DNA from: Ralstonia sp. TCR112
Lineage (GTDB): Bacteria; Pseudomonadota; Gammaproteobacteria; Burkholderiales; Burkholderiaceae
Assembly: GCF_007997035.1 (NCBI RefSeq)
Contig: NZ_VOSS01000022.1
Coordinates: 1 to 64,000, forward strand
Length of the DNA: 64,000 nucleotides
Reading direction: 5' to 3'
The translations under genes were made by a program, and so were the position numbers. Numbering within the stretch: position 1 is the stretch's first letter; each line of letters starts with the position of its first letter. Shown piece after piece: positions 38,013-46,524 of the stretch. The notes beneath the pieces are model-generated. The model made no database searches, was not told the DNA's origin, and saw only the letters and a list, made by a program, of their open reading frames with translations.

Positions 38013-38363
38013 ATGGCAACCTGGACGGGCAGTTGGCGGAACCAGTACGGCTCCGTCGTGACATTGAAAGAAGAGGGCGAGCGGCTGTCCGGCACATTCC
38101 GCACGGCGCTGCACGACAGCGGCTTCTTTGGGCGGGATTACGACGTGGTCGGAACCTGCCACGGCGATTGCATCGCATTCGCCTTTGCCGGTGCGACGCC
38201 CAAGGGCGACATGGTGTGCGCGTTCACCGGCGTGCTGCGTGCAGGCAAGTTGGAGACGGTGTGGCACGTCGTGTCGGACCAAGCCGCAGATGGCGAGGGC
38301 AAGCGCGCGTGGCCGCACTCGGTCATGACCAACGCCGACACGTTCGAGCGTGTCTCGGAATAG
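38013..38363 (+). CDS. Avidin/streptavidin-family biotin-binding protein
   Basis: A 116-residue single-domain protein that aligns by eye to streptavidin. WTGSWRNQYGSVVTL matches the first strand including the biotin-contact Asn and Ser; LSGTF is the second-strand block; ETVWHVVS holds the Trp equivalent to streptavidin Trp108; RAWPHSV the Trp120 equivalent; and MTNADTFERV the final Asp-containing strand. The Trp79 position seems replaced (IAFAFAG). No signal peptide is seen, unlike most avidins, so it may be cytoplasmic. Two internal Cys are near residues 48-52 (GTCHGDC). GAGGAGG precedes the ATG. Confidence 0.82.
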   Translation: MATWTGSWRNQYGSVVTLKEEGERLSGTFRTALHDSGFFGRDYDVVGTCHGDCIAFAFAGATPKGDMVCAFTGVLRAGKLETVWHVVSDQAADGEGKRAWPHSVMTNADTFERVSE

Positions 38364-38372
38364 GCTGCGGCG

Positions 38373-38831
38373 TCAGCCGCGCTTTCTTGTGGCGCGCACC
38401 TGCGGTTCGGCGGCAGGTTGTTCCAGCGGCCGGAGGTTCATCTTGTCGAACACGCGGCGGGCGCGGTCGGCGCAGTCTTCGCCGTCGGGCTCGTGGTCCA
38501 CTTCGCGGATGAGCGCAAGCAGGTCGCGCTTGTTTTGCGCCAGGCGCTGTTCAAGCACATCGATTTCCGCGACCTTGCTGCGCAGCGCTTGCAGCAGGTC
38601 CTCGCGTGGCCACGCGCCTTGGTGTCCGGGCAAGAGCGCGCGAATCTCTTCCAGCGAGAACCCCGCGCTTTGCGCGCGCAGGATGATCTGCAGCCGCGTC
38701 ACCGATTCCGGCGCGTACTCCCGATAGCCATTGGATTGGCGCTCCGCCGGCTGCAACAGGCCGCTGGCTTCATAAAACCGGATGCGGGAGGCGGCCACGC
38801 CGCTCAGGCGGGCCAGTTCACCAATCTTCAT
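38373..38831 (-). CDS. MerR-family transcription regulator
   Basis: A 152-residue MerR regulator. The N-terminal HTH-wing is MKIGELARLSGVAASRIRFYEASGLL and SNGYREYAPESVTRLQII; a dimerisation coiled coil covers about 80-120 (LRSKVAEIDVLEQRLAQNKRDLL). Effector-domain cysteines typical of metal sensors are absent apart from one in GEDCADRARR. Start 38831 has GGAG upstream. It is divergent from an Old Yellow Enzyme gene, so it probably senses electrophiles or redox stress; that is inference. Confidence 0.9.
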   Translation of the reverse strand: MKIGELARLSGVAASRIRFYEASGLLQPAERQSNGYREYAPESVTRLQIILRAQSAGFSLEEIRALLPGHQGAWPREDLLQALRSKVAEIDVLEQRLAQNKRDLLALIREVDHEPDGEDCADRARRVFDKMNLRPLEQPAAEPQVRATRKRG

Positions 38832-38848
38832 GTGCGTGCTCCGCAGGC

Positions 38849-38879
38849 TTGACATTCAAGTTGACTTTAAGCTTAGGGT
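38849..38879 (+). promoter_or_regulatory. MerR-type promoter with 19-base spacer
   Basis: TTGACA (38849-38854) and TAGGGT (38874-38879) are 19 bases apart, the long spacing that MerR proteins correct by twisting DNA. An imperfect dyad TTCAAGTT/GACTTTAA fills the spacer. It reads toward the oxidoreductase gene. Confidence 0.65.
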
Positions 38880-38919
38880 TCAGGTGTCGTCAAATGTCAA
38901 ATCCCTCGCGGATGCCACC

Positions 38920-40155
38920 ATGAAGCTCTTCACGCCCCTCGTTCTGCCCAACGGCGCGGTGATTCCAAACCGCCTGGCCAAAGCCGCCATGGAAGAAAAC
39001 ATGGCCGATGCCGATCACGCGCCTTCCGACGCGTTGCTGCGTCTGTATGAGGCCTGGGCCGCAGGCGGTGCCGGCCTGATCCTGACCGGCAATGTGATGG
39101 TCGACCACCGCGCCATGACCGGCCCCAACGGCGTCGTGCTGGAAGACGGCGCGCATCTCGAGCGCTTTCGCCGCTGGGCCCAGGCGGCGCGCGCGCATGG
39201 TGCGCATGCGTGGGTGCAGATCAACCATCCGGGGCGCCAGATGCCGGCATCGCTCGGGCAGCCGACGGTGGCGCCTTCGGCAGTTCCGCTGGCGCTGGGC
39301 GCGCTGTCCAAGCAGTTTCCGGTGCCGCGCGAGATGACCGAGGCGGATATCCGCGAGGTCCAGCAGCGCTTCACGCGTAGCGCGCAACTGGCCGAGCAGA
39401 GCGGCTTTACCGGCGTGCAGATCCACGCCGCGCATGGCTATCTGCTGAGCCAGTTTCTGTCGCCCATTTCCAACCGTCGGCAGGACCAGTGGGGCGGCCC
39501 GATCGAGAATCGCGCGCGCCTGCTGCTCGATATCGTGCGCAGCGTGCGCGCCGCCGTGTCGCCGGAGTTTGTGGTGGCGGTCAAGCTGAACTCGGCCGAT
39601 TTCCAGCGCGGCGGCTTCAGTCCGGACGATGCGAAGCAGGTCGTCGAGCTGCTCAATCCGCTGGGCGTCGACCTCGTTGAACTCTCCGGCGGCAGCTACG
39701 AAGTGCCGGCCATGCAAGGGCAGGCGCGCGATGGCCGCACACTCGCCCGCGAAGCGTATTTCCTGGAATTCGCCCGCGACATTGCCGGCATTGCCCGCAT
39801 GCCGCTGATGGTCACGGGCGGCATCCGGCGCCGGGCCGTGGCGGAGCAGGTGGTCGACAGCGGTGTCGATATGGTCGGCATTGCGACGGCGTTGTCCATC
39901 GATCCGAACCTGCCGCGCGACTGGGCGGGCGGCAAGAACAGCGCGCCGGTGCTGCAGCCCATCACGTGGAAGAGCAAGGCGCTGGGCGCACTCGCCAACA
40001 TGGCTGTCGTCAAGTTTCAGCTCGGCCGGTTGAGCAAGGGGCGCACGACGGCCCCTGGCGTGTCGCCCCTGCGGGCGCTGATCGAGCAGCAGCTGGCCGC
40101 GGCCTGCCAGTCGCGGCGCTATCGCCGGTGGGCGGCGCAACGTCAGGCGCGCTAG
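38920..40155 (+). CDS. NADH:flavin oxidoreductase, Old Yellow Enzyme family
   Basis: A 411-residue FMN-dependent TIM-barrel oxidoreductase. Motifs include LPNGAVIPNRLAKAAMEENMA at the start, WVQINHPGRQ, the substrate-binding pair in GVQIHAAHGYLLSQFLSP, NRRQDQWGGPIENRARLL and the FMN phosphate region MVTGGIRRR. OYE-like reductases reduce activated alkenes and some nitro compounds. A C-terminal 50-residue basic extension follows the barrel. The divergent MerR gene with a 19-spacer promoter points to induction by electrophiles. Confidence 0.9.
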   Translation: MKLFTPLVLPNGAVIPNRLAKAAMEENMADADHAPSDALLRLYEAWAAGGAGLILTGNVMVDHRAMTGPNGVVLEDGAHLERFRRWAQAARAHGAHAWVQINHPGRQMPASLGQPTVAPSAVPLALGALSKQFPVPREMTEADIREVQQRFTRSAQLAEQSGFTGVQIHAAHGYLLSQFLSPISNRRQDQWGGPIENRARLLLDIVRSVRAAVSPEFVVAVKLNSADFQRGGFSPDDAKQVVELLNPLGVDLVELSGGSYEVPAMQGQARDGRTLAREAYFLEFARDIAGIARMPLMVTGGIRRRAVAEQVVDSGVDMVGIATALSIDPNLPRDWAGGKNSAPVLQPITWKSKALGALANMAVVKFQLGRLSKGRTTAPGVSPLRALIEQQLAAACQSRRYRRWAAQRQAR

Positions 40156-40245
40156 CCGTATTTTCTGAGCGGACGGGCGCGCCCTTACCGGCGCGCCGCG
40201 TCTCTTGTAGATTCATGTTTTGCCTGACCGATCGGAAAGCACGAC

Positions 40246-41079
40246 ATGAAACACGTCACTCTGCCCAACGGCGAACGCGTCCCTGCACTCGGCATGGGCA
40301 CCTGGAACATGGGCGACAACCGCGCCACCCGTGCCGAAGAAATCGCCACGCTGCGCCTGGGCCTCGACCTGGGTTTGCGCCTGATCGACACGGCCGAGAT
40401 GTACGGCGAAGGCCTCTCCGAATCATTGATTGGCGAGGCCATTGACGGACGGCGCGATGAGGTCTTTCTCGTCAGCAAGGTCTATCCGCACAACGCCAAC
40501 CGGCGCGGTATCGCCGCGGCGTGCGAGCGCAGCCTGCGCCGCCTCGGCACCGACCGGCTCGATTTGTACCTGCTGCACTGGCGTGGCGATGTGCCGTTCG
40601 AAGACACCTTGGAAGGCCTGCAGGCCCTGCAGCGCGACGGCAAGATCCGCCAGTACGGCGTGAGCAATCTTGACCTGTCCGATATGGAGGAGTGGTGGGA
40701 CGCGCCCGGCGGCGATCAGACCGCCGTCAACCAGCTGCTCTACAACCTCAGCCGGCGCGGCATCGAATGGGATGTGTTGCCCTGGCTGCGCGAGCGCCGT
40801 GTGCCGGTGATGGCCTATTCGCCCATTGAGCAGGCGCGGCTCGTTCGGCATCCGAAGCTGGTGCGCTTTGCGCAGGAGTCCGGCATGACGCCGGCACAGG
40901 TGGCGCTCGCGTGGCTGTTGGCGAATGACGACATCATCGCGATTCCCAAGACCGGCCACCGTGACCGCTTGCGCGAGAACATCGGGGCGCTGTCGCACAC
41001 GCTCACGGCTGAGCAGCTTGCGACGCTGGACAGCATCTTCCCGCCGCCCAAGGGGCCGCGCGCGCTCGAGATGCTCTGA
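40246..41079 (+). CDS. Aldo/keto reductase
   Basis: A 277-residue NADPH-dependent aldo/keto reductase, TIM barrel. The catalytic tetrad is visible: Asp and Tyr in LIDTAEMYGEG, Lys in FLVSKVYP and His in YLLHWRG. The cofactor phosphate site follows IPKTGHRDRLREN. The arrangement resembles the YeaE/YdbC type; substrate unknown. It is 90 bases after the OYE gene in the same direction and could be co-regulated as a carbonyl detoxifier. Confidence 0.92.
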   Translation: MKHVTLPNGERVPALGMGTWNMGDNRATRAEEIATLRLGLDLGLRLIDTAEMYGEGLSESLIGEAIDGRRDEVFLVSKVYPHNANRRGIAAACERSLRRLGTDRLDLYLLHWRGDVPFEDTLEGLQALQRDGKIRQYGVSNLDLSDMEEWWDAPGGDQTAVNQLLYNLSRRGIEWDVLPWLRERRVPVMAYSPIEQARLVRHPKLVRFAQESGMTPAQVALAWLLANDDIIAIPKTGHRDRLRENIGALSHTLTAEQLATLDSIFPPPKGPRALEML

Positions 41080-41100
41080 GCGGCCAAGCGCGCTAAGCGC

Positions 41101-41520
41101 TCAGCGCGACTTCGCCAGGTAGCGCGCGTGGTCGACGTAACCGATCAGATAGACGCGGGCCTTCTCGCGGGTGTCTTTGGTGACGCGGTCGGCGGCCTTG
41201 CGCGCGCCGGACGAAGACATCGACGCGCTGAGATGGTCGCGGAAACCGTCGTGCATGGTGCGCAGGTCGCCTTCGCAGGCGTCGAGCGCGGCGGCGACCA
41301 CGGACTTCGTCTGCGTGGTGCCCGGCACGCCGCTATCGGCTTGGCGCTGCACGCACGCCATGTAGTTGGCGCGCAGCACCTGCCAGCCGTTGTCTGCGCT
41401 GGCGTCAGTGGCGGCCGCGGCGGCGGTGGTCGAATCAACGGGCTGCTGTTGAGGGTGCGATGCGCACGCACCGAGCAAGGCTAGCAGGACAAGAGACGAG
41501 CAAGTCAGGGCTTTTTCCAT
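41101..41520 (-). CDS. Small lipoprotein of unknown function
   Basis: A 139-residue protein with a lipoprotein signal: MEKALTCSSLVLLALLGAC, lipobox LGAC with the lipidated Cys at 19. The mature part is Ala/Gln/Asp rich and then helical (residues 45-139) with two further cysteines that could pair in the periplasm. I do not recognise a family. The start at 41520 is chosen because it gives the signal peptide. It converges with the aldo/keto reductase gene 21 bases away. Confidence 0.75.
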   Translation of the reverse strand: MEKALTCSSLVLLALLGACASHPQQQPVDSTTAAAAATDASADNGWQVLRANYMACVQRQADSGVPGTTQTKSVVAAALDACEGDLRTMHDGFRDHLSASMSSSGARKAADRVTKDTREKARVYLIGYVDHARYLAKSR

Positions 41521-41751
41521 GGCATGGAATGTACTGCAGGGCCTCGCTGCTTGCGCTACGCGAAGTCGACCGGGATGCACGCCGTAACATTTGGAAACGA
41601 AAAAGGGCGCTGACGAAACGCCCCTGGCTCAACCCGCCGCACGACCGATTTCAGAAGACCCTGCCTGGGCGTATTTCGCTGCGCCGATGCATCGGCCGCA
41701 GCCACCGCCGCGATTCGGCGCACCACGCGCCGACAGCAAAGCGCGACGCGC

Positions 41752-42010
41752 GAGGCAAAAAGCTCGGGCTGTCGAGCAAAAAGCCTCGTGGGTCGAGCTC
41801 TGAGCCTCAACCGTCGAGCAAAAAGCTCGGCACGCCGAGCAAAAAGCTCGACACACGGAGCAAAAAGCTCGGCACGCGGAGTAAAAAGCTCGGCGCGCGG
41901 AGTAAAAAGCTCGACACGCCGAGCAAAAAGCTCGGCGCGCCAAGCAATTAGCTCCACACGTCGAGAAAAAAGCCTCAAACGTCGAGCTTCGATCTCGGTG
42001 AGCCGAGCTC
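41752..42010. repeat. 21-bp tandem repeat with phased A-tracts
   Basis: About twelve imperfect 21-base units of the form GAGCAAAAAGCTCGGCACGCC. A5 tracts begin at 41757, 41778, 41820, 41841, 41862, 41883, 41904, 41925 and 41967, always in steps of 21 or 42, about two helical turns. Most units are a small hairpin (CGAGC or GAGC, AAAAA loop, GCTC/GCTCG). The ends are degenerate. Because 21 is a multiple of three all frames stay open, but the heptad peptides they encode lack a start signal or a recognisable fold. It fills the gap between the aceE-like gene's 3' end and the lipoprotein gene's 5' end. Confidence 0.85.
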
Positions 42011-42033
42011 AATGCTTCGCGAGTGCAGATTGT

Positions 42034-44733
42034 TCAGCGCATCCACGGCGCGTCGGCCATGGTCGCGTGTTTGCCGTAGCGTGCAGCCGCCTCACGCACC
42101 ACGGCGTGATCCAGTTCACCGTCGTCGGCGAGCGCCTTCAGTGCGGCGATGACGATGGACGCGCGGTCCACTTCGAAGAACGCGCGCAGCGCCCTGCGGG
42201 AATCGCTGCGGCCGAAGCCGTCGGTGCCGAGCGTGACGTAGCGGCGCGGCACATGTGCACGGATCAGCTCCGGCACGGCGCGCACATAGTCGGTGGCCGC
42301 GACGACGGGGCCGCGTGATGCGCGCAAGACGGTCTCTACGTACGAAGGCGCGGCTTCTTCGCCCAGGCGGGCGACGCGCTCCGCAGCGATGGCCTCGCGG
42401 TGCAGCTCGGAAAAGCTCGTGACGCTCCAGGTGGCCGCGTCGATGTTCCAGTCGTCCTGGAGCATCTGCGCGGCGGCCATGACTTCGCCCAGGATGGCGC
42501 CGGAGCCGAGCAACTGCACGCGCGCGGTCGGCAGACGTTGCGGCGTCAGCGGATACATCCCTTTGAGAATGCCCTCGCGCACGTCACGATCCGGCATCGA
42601 CGGCTGCGCGTAGTTCTCGTTCGTCACCGTGAGGTAGTAGAACGTGTCCTCCTGGCGCTCCAGCATTGCGCGCATGCCTTCGTCGAGGATGACGGCCACC
42701 TCGTAGGCAAAGGCCGGGTCCCACGCGCGGCAGTTCGGCACGGTGGATGCGGCAAGATGGCTCGCGCCGTCCTGATGCTGCAGGCCTTCTCCGCCGAGCG
42801 TTGTCTTGCCCGCCGTGGCACCGATCAGGAAGCCGCGCGCGCGCTGGTCTGCCGCTGCCCAGATGAGATCGCCGATGCGCTGGAAGCCGAACATCGAGTA
42901 GTAGATGTAGAACGGCAGCATCGGCAGATCGTGCGTGCTGTAGGCGGTGGCGGCGGCAATCCACGACGAGATGGCGCCGGCCTCCGAGATGCCTTCCTCG
43001 AGGATCTGCCCGCCCGTGTCTTCGCGGTAATACAGCATCGAACCCAGATCTTCCGGTTCGTATTGCTGGCCCAGCGGCGAATAGATGCCGACCTGGCGGA
43101 ACATGCTCGCCATGCCGAAGGTGCGCGCCTCGTCCGCCACCACCGGCACCATGCGCGGGCCCAGCGTGTCGTCTTTCAGGAGGTTGCCGAACATGCGCAC
43201 GATCGCCATCGTGGTCGACATCTCGCGGCCTTCGGCTTGCAGTGCGAATTGTCCCCAGGATGGCAACGCAGGCACGGTCAGCGCCTGCGTTGCCGCCTTC
43301 CGCCGTCTGGGCAGATAGCCTCCGAGGGCAGCCCGGCGCGCATGCAGGTATTGCATCTCCGGGCTGTTTGGCGCTGGCTTGTAAAACTTCAATTGCTCGA
43401 CGTCGGTGTCCGACAGCGGCAGGCCGAAGCGATCGCGAAACGCCTTGAGCTGATCGACATCGAGCTTCTTCTGCTGGTGCGTCGTCATCCGACCTTGCCC
43501 AACGCTGCCCATGCCAAAGCCTTTCATCGTCTTGGCGAGGATCACGGTGGGCTGGCCCTTGTGCTGCAGCGCGCGGGCGTAGGCGGAGTGGAGCTTGCGC
43601 ACGTCGTGGCCGCCGCGGCGCAGGCGGTCGATGTCTTCGTTGGTGAAATGCGAGACGAGCGCGGCAAGCTCGGGGTTCTGGCCGAAGAAGCGCTCCCGGT
43701 TGTAGGCGCCGTCGTTGGCGGAGAAAGTCTGGAACTGGCCGTCGACGGTCTGCGCGAATGCCCGCAGCAAGGCCCCCGAATGGTCGCGGGCGAAGAGGGC
43801 ATCCCAGTCCGAGCCCCACAGTACCTTGATGACGTTCCAGCCCGCACCGGTGAACTGCGCTTCGAGTTCGTCGACGATGCGGCCGTTGCCGCGCACGGGG
43901 CCGTCGAGCCGCTGGAGGTTGCAGTTGATGACGAACACGATGTTGTCGAGCCGCTCGCGCGCCGCCAGCGACAGCGCTCCGATCGATTCCGGCTCGTCCA
44001 TTTCGCCGTCGCCAAAGAAGCCCCACACCTTGCGTTCTGCGGTCTGCAGCAACCCGCGGTTGTGCAGGTAGCGCATGAAGCGCGCCTGGTAGATCGCATT
44101 GATCGGCCCGATGCCCATCGACCCGGTCGGGAACTGCCAGAACTCGGGCATCAACCACGGATGCGGATACGAGCACAGCCCCGGACCGGTGATTTCGCGC
44201 CGATAGTGTTCGAGCTGCGTTTCACTCAGGAAGCCTTCGAGATACGCACGTGCGTAGACGCCAGGCGATGCGTGCGGTTGGAAGTAGACGAGATCGCCGC
44301 CGTGCGCCGCGTTGTCTGCTCGGAAGAAATGATTGAAGCCGACTTCGAACAGATCGGCGGCCGATGCGTAGCTGGCGATGTGCCCGCCCAGCTCGCCGTA
44401 GGCCTGGTTGGCGCGCACGACCATGGCGAGCGCGTTCCAGCGCAGCGCGGCGGCCAGTCGCTCTTCGGTATCGACATCACCGGGATACGGCGGCTGCGCC
44501 TCAACGGGGATCGTGTTGGCGTAGGGCGTAATGCGGGCAAGGGCGGTGCCGACGCCGAGCTTTGCGGCGCGCTCCGCCAAGCGGTCGAACAGGAACTGCG
44601 CGCGCGCGGTGCCGGCATGCTGGACGACGGCCTCCAGCGCGTCGAGCCATTCGGCGGTTTCCCCTGGGTCGCTGTCTTCGATGCGGTGCGCGAGGGAGCG
44701 CATCGACGCGGCGCCTGTCGATAAATCCGTCAT
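42034..44733 (-). CDS. Homodimeric 2-oxo acid dehydrogenase E1 (AceE/MdeB-like)
   Basis: An 899-residue thiamine-diphosphate E1 of the homodimeric AceE type, full length. The TPP motif GFFGDGEMDEPES followed by NIVFVINCNLQRLDGPVRGN is intact, as is the EGISEAGAISSW region of the second TPP-fold domain. No E2 or E3 gene is near, so it would borrow those subunits. It lies beside ACC deaminase, whose product is 2-oxobutyrate. In Pseudomonas putida, mdeB, a similar E1 beside methionine gamma-lyase and an Lrp gene, acts on 2-oxobutyrate; that role is the best guess here, but pyruvate is possible. Confidence 0.9.
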   Translation of the reverse strand: MTDLSTGAASMRSLAHRIEDSDPGETAEWLDALEAVVQHAGTARAQFLFDRLAERAAKLGVGTALARITPYANTIPVEAQPPYPGDVDTEERLAAALRWNALAMVVRANQAYGELGGHIASYASAADLFEVGFNHFFRADNAAHGGDLVYFQPHASPGVYARAYLEGFLSETQLEHYRREITGPGLCSYPHPWLMPEFWQFPTGSMGIGPINAIYQARFMRYLHNRGLLQTAERKVWGFFGDGEMDEPESIGALSLAARERLDNIVFVINCNLQRLDGPVRGNGRIVDELEAQFTGAGWNVIKVLWGSDWDALFARDHSGALLRAFAQTVDGQFQTFSANDGAYNRERFFGQNPELAALVSHFTNEDIDRLRRGGHDVRKLHSAYARALQHKGQPTVILAKTMKGFGMGSVGQGRMTTHQQKKLDVDQLKAFRDRFGLPLSDTDVEQLKFYKPAPNSPEMQYLHARRAALGGYLPRRRKAATQALTVPALPSWGQFALQAEGREMSTTMAIVRMFGNLLKDDTLGPRMVPVVADEARTFGMASMFRQVGIYSPLGQQYEPEDLGSMLYYREDTGGQILEEGISEAGAISSWIAAATAYSTHDLPMLPFYIYYSMFGFQRIGDLIWAAADQRARGFLIGATAGKTTLGGEGLQHQDGASHLAASTVPNCRAWDPAFAYEVAVILDEGMRAMLERQEDTFYYLTVTNENYAQPSMPDRDVREGILKGMYPLTPQRLPTARVQLLGSGAILGEVMAAAQMLQDDWNIDAATWSVTSFSELHREAIAAERVARLGEEAAPSYVETVLRASRGPVVAATDYVRAVPELIRAHVPRRYVTLGTDGFGRSDSRRALRAFFEVDRASIVIAALKALADDGELDHAVVREAAARYGKHATMADAPWMR

Positions 44734-44824
44734 GACGGGTCCTGCCTGAAGGAAGGATGGGAAGGCGGGCCGTGATCATGCGATGCACGCCCGCGCCCGG
44801 ATGCGCCGCCGCGGCGGCGCCGCA

Positions 44825-45841
44825 TCAACCGTTGCGGAAGATGAAGCTGTATGCGTTGAGCGCCGGCACGCCGCCCAGGTGGGCGTAGAGCACGCGCGAG
44901 CCCTCGGGAAATTCACCGTTGCGCACCATGTCGATCATGCCGTGCATGGATTTCCCTTCGTACACCGGGTCGGTCAGCATGGCTTCCTGGCGTGCGCACA
45001 GGCGAATGGCTTCGAGCGTGCCTTCATTGGGCAGGCCGTATTCCGGGCCGCCATAGCGCGTGTCGAGCACCACGTCCTTCTCTGTGATGTTTCGGCCGAG
45101 GTCGACCAGTTCGGCGGTGTGCTGTGCGATGCGGAGGATCTGCGCGCGCGTCTGTTCCGGCTTGGCCGAGGCGTCGATGCCGATCACCTTGTCGGCCCGG
45201 CCATCCGCTGCAAAGCCGACGACCATGCCGGCTTGCGTACTGCCCGTGACCGAGCAGACGACGATGTAGTCGAACTTGAAGCCCAGCTGCGCTTCCTGCT
45301 GCCGCACTTCTTCGGCAAAACCGACAAAGCCCAAGCCGCCGAGCGGGTGTTCGGAGCAGCCGGCCGGAATCGGGAACGGCTTGCCGCCGCGCTTGCGCAC
45401 GTCTTCCATGGCCTGTTCCCAGCTGGGCCGGATGCCGATGTCGAAGCCTGCGGCATCGAGGCGCACGTCGGCGCCCATGATGCGCGACATCTCGATATTG
45501 CCGACGCGGTCGTACACGGCGTCGGAGTAGTTCACCCAGTTTTCCTGCACCAGCACGCACTTCAGGCCGAGGTGCGCGGCCACGGCGGCCACCTGGCGCG
45601 TCTGGTTCGACTGAATCCCGCCAATGGACACCAGCGTGTCGTACCCGCCCTCCAGCGCTTCCGGGATCAGGTATTCGAGCTTGCGCGTCTTGTTGCCGCC
45701 GAAGGCCAGGCCGCTGTTGCAGTCTTCGCGCTTGGCAAACAGCTCCACCTTGCCACCCAGGTGCGCGCTCAATCGTTTCAGCGGCTGGATGGGCGTCGGG
45801 CCGAACGTCAGGGGATAACGGGGAAATCGCTGCAGGTTCAT
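44825..45841 (-). CDS. acdS: 1-aminocyclopropane-1-carboxylate deaminase
   Basis: A 338-residue PLP enzyme of the tryptophan synthase-beta fold that opens ACC, the plant ethylene precursor, to 2-oxobutyrate and ammonia. The PLP lysine is Lys51 in [12 protein letters not shown]; the nucleophile block [11 protein letters not shown] follows. Residues that separate true ACC deaminases from D-cysteine desulfhydrases are present: Tyr294 and Glu295 in VYEGKSM and Leu322 in YAHLGGVP. Divergent from an Lrp gene as in other acdR-acdS pairs; the E1 gene follows 91 bases downstream. Confidence 0.95.
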   Translation of the reverse strand: MNLQRFPRYPLTFGPTPIQPLKRLSAHLGGKVELFAKREDCNSGLAFGGNKTRKLEYLIPEALEGGYDTLVSIGGIQSNQTRQVAAVAAHLGLKCVLVQENWVNYSDAVYDRVGNIEMSRIMGADVRLDAAGFDIGIRPSWEQAMEDVRKRGGKPFPIPAGCSEHPLGGLGFVGFAEEVRQQEAQLGFKFDYIVVCSVTGSTQAGMVVGFAADGRADKVIGIDASAKPEQTRAQILRIAQHTAELVDLGRNITEKDVVLDTRYGGPEYGLPNEGTLEAIRLCARQEAMLTDPVYEGKSMHGMIDMVRNGEFPEGSRVLYAHLGGVPALNAYSFIFRNG

Positions 45842-45986
45842 GAGGTGGCTCCTTCAGTGCCGCAAATGGCGGGATGTCGGAAACCAATGGTACGCAGAAC
45901 GCCGCGAAATGAGGTTGCAAAGATCGTCTACTATCCAGAACGGAGCGGGCCGTATATCAGATGAAGAATCTCTTTATTTCTTGAAA

Positions 45987-46508
45987 ATGAAAAAGAGCGA
46001 AACAAAATTGCAGGAAGATTCTGACGCGTCGGCAGCTTCGGCGCGCCACGCCTTGGATCGCACCGATCGCGCGATTCTCCGGGCGCTCCAGCGCGATGCG
46101 TCCATCTCCAACGTGGCCCTGGCAGCCAAGGTGAACCTCAGCCCGCCGGCCTGCCTGCGCCGCGTGGAACGGCTCAAGGAGCTGGGGCTGATCAAGGGGA
46201 TTGTTGCGCTGCTGGATCCGCGTGCGCTGGATCTGGGGTCGCTGGTGATGATCGGCGTCGTGCTGGATCGCTCGACGCCGGAATCGTTCACCGCATTCGA
46301 GAAGGCGGTGCAGAAGGTGCCCGGCTGCCTGGAGTGCCACGTCGTGACGGGCGAATTCGATTACTTCATGCTCGTGCGCACGAAAGACAACGAAGGCTAC
46401 AACCGGCTCCATGCCGAACAGCTGCTGTATCTGCCGGGCGTGCGGCAGATCCGGACGTTCATGGTGCTCAAGCAGGTGCTGTCGACGACGGAACTGCCGG
46501 TGGCGTAG
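45987..46508 (+). CDS. acdR: Lrp/AsnC regulator of ACC deaminase (AcdR)
   Basis: A 173-residue Lrp/AsnC protein. The HTH is ALDRTDRAILRALQRDASISNVALAAKVNLSPPACLRRVERLKELGLI, and the C-terminal RAM effector domain follows (CLECHVVTGEFDYFMLVRTKD). A charged, Ser/Ala-rich N-terminal extension of about 25 residues precedes the HTH. The ATG at 45987 has only a weak ribosome site. Divergent from acdS across 145 bases; AcdR homologues activate acdS when bound with effector. Confidence 0.88.
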   Translation: MKKSETKLQEDSDASAASARHALDRTDRAILRALQRDASISNVALAAKVNLSPPACLRRVERLKELGLIKGIVALLDPRALDLGSLVMIGVVLDRSTPESFTAFEKAVQKVPGCLECHVVTGEFDYFMLVRTKDNEGYNRLHAEQLLYLPGVRQIRTFMVLKQVLSTTELPVA

Positions 46509-46524
46509 CCGAGCGGGCGGAGGC

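Noticed and set aside
41460-41951. A 163-codon frame whose end encodes a SKKLGTP heptad repeat
   Set aside because: The repeat length is a multiple of three, so every frame is open; the start lies inside the antisense of the lipoprotein gene, there is no ribosome site, and the non-repeat part is not protein-like.
41752-42010. The 21-bp array as a CRISPR
   Set aside because: Units are contiguous without unique spacers, are too short, and no cas gene is near.
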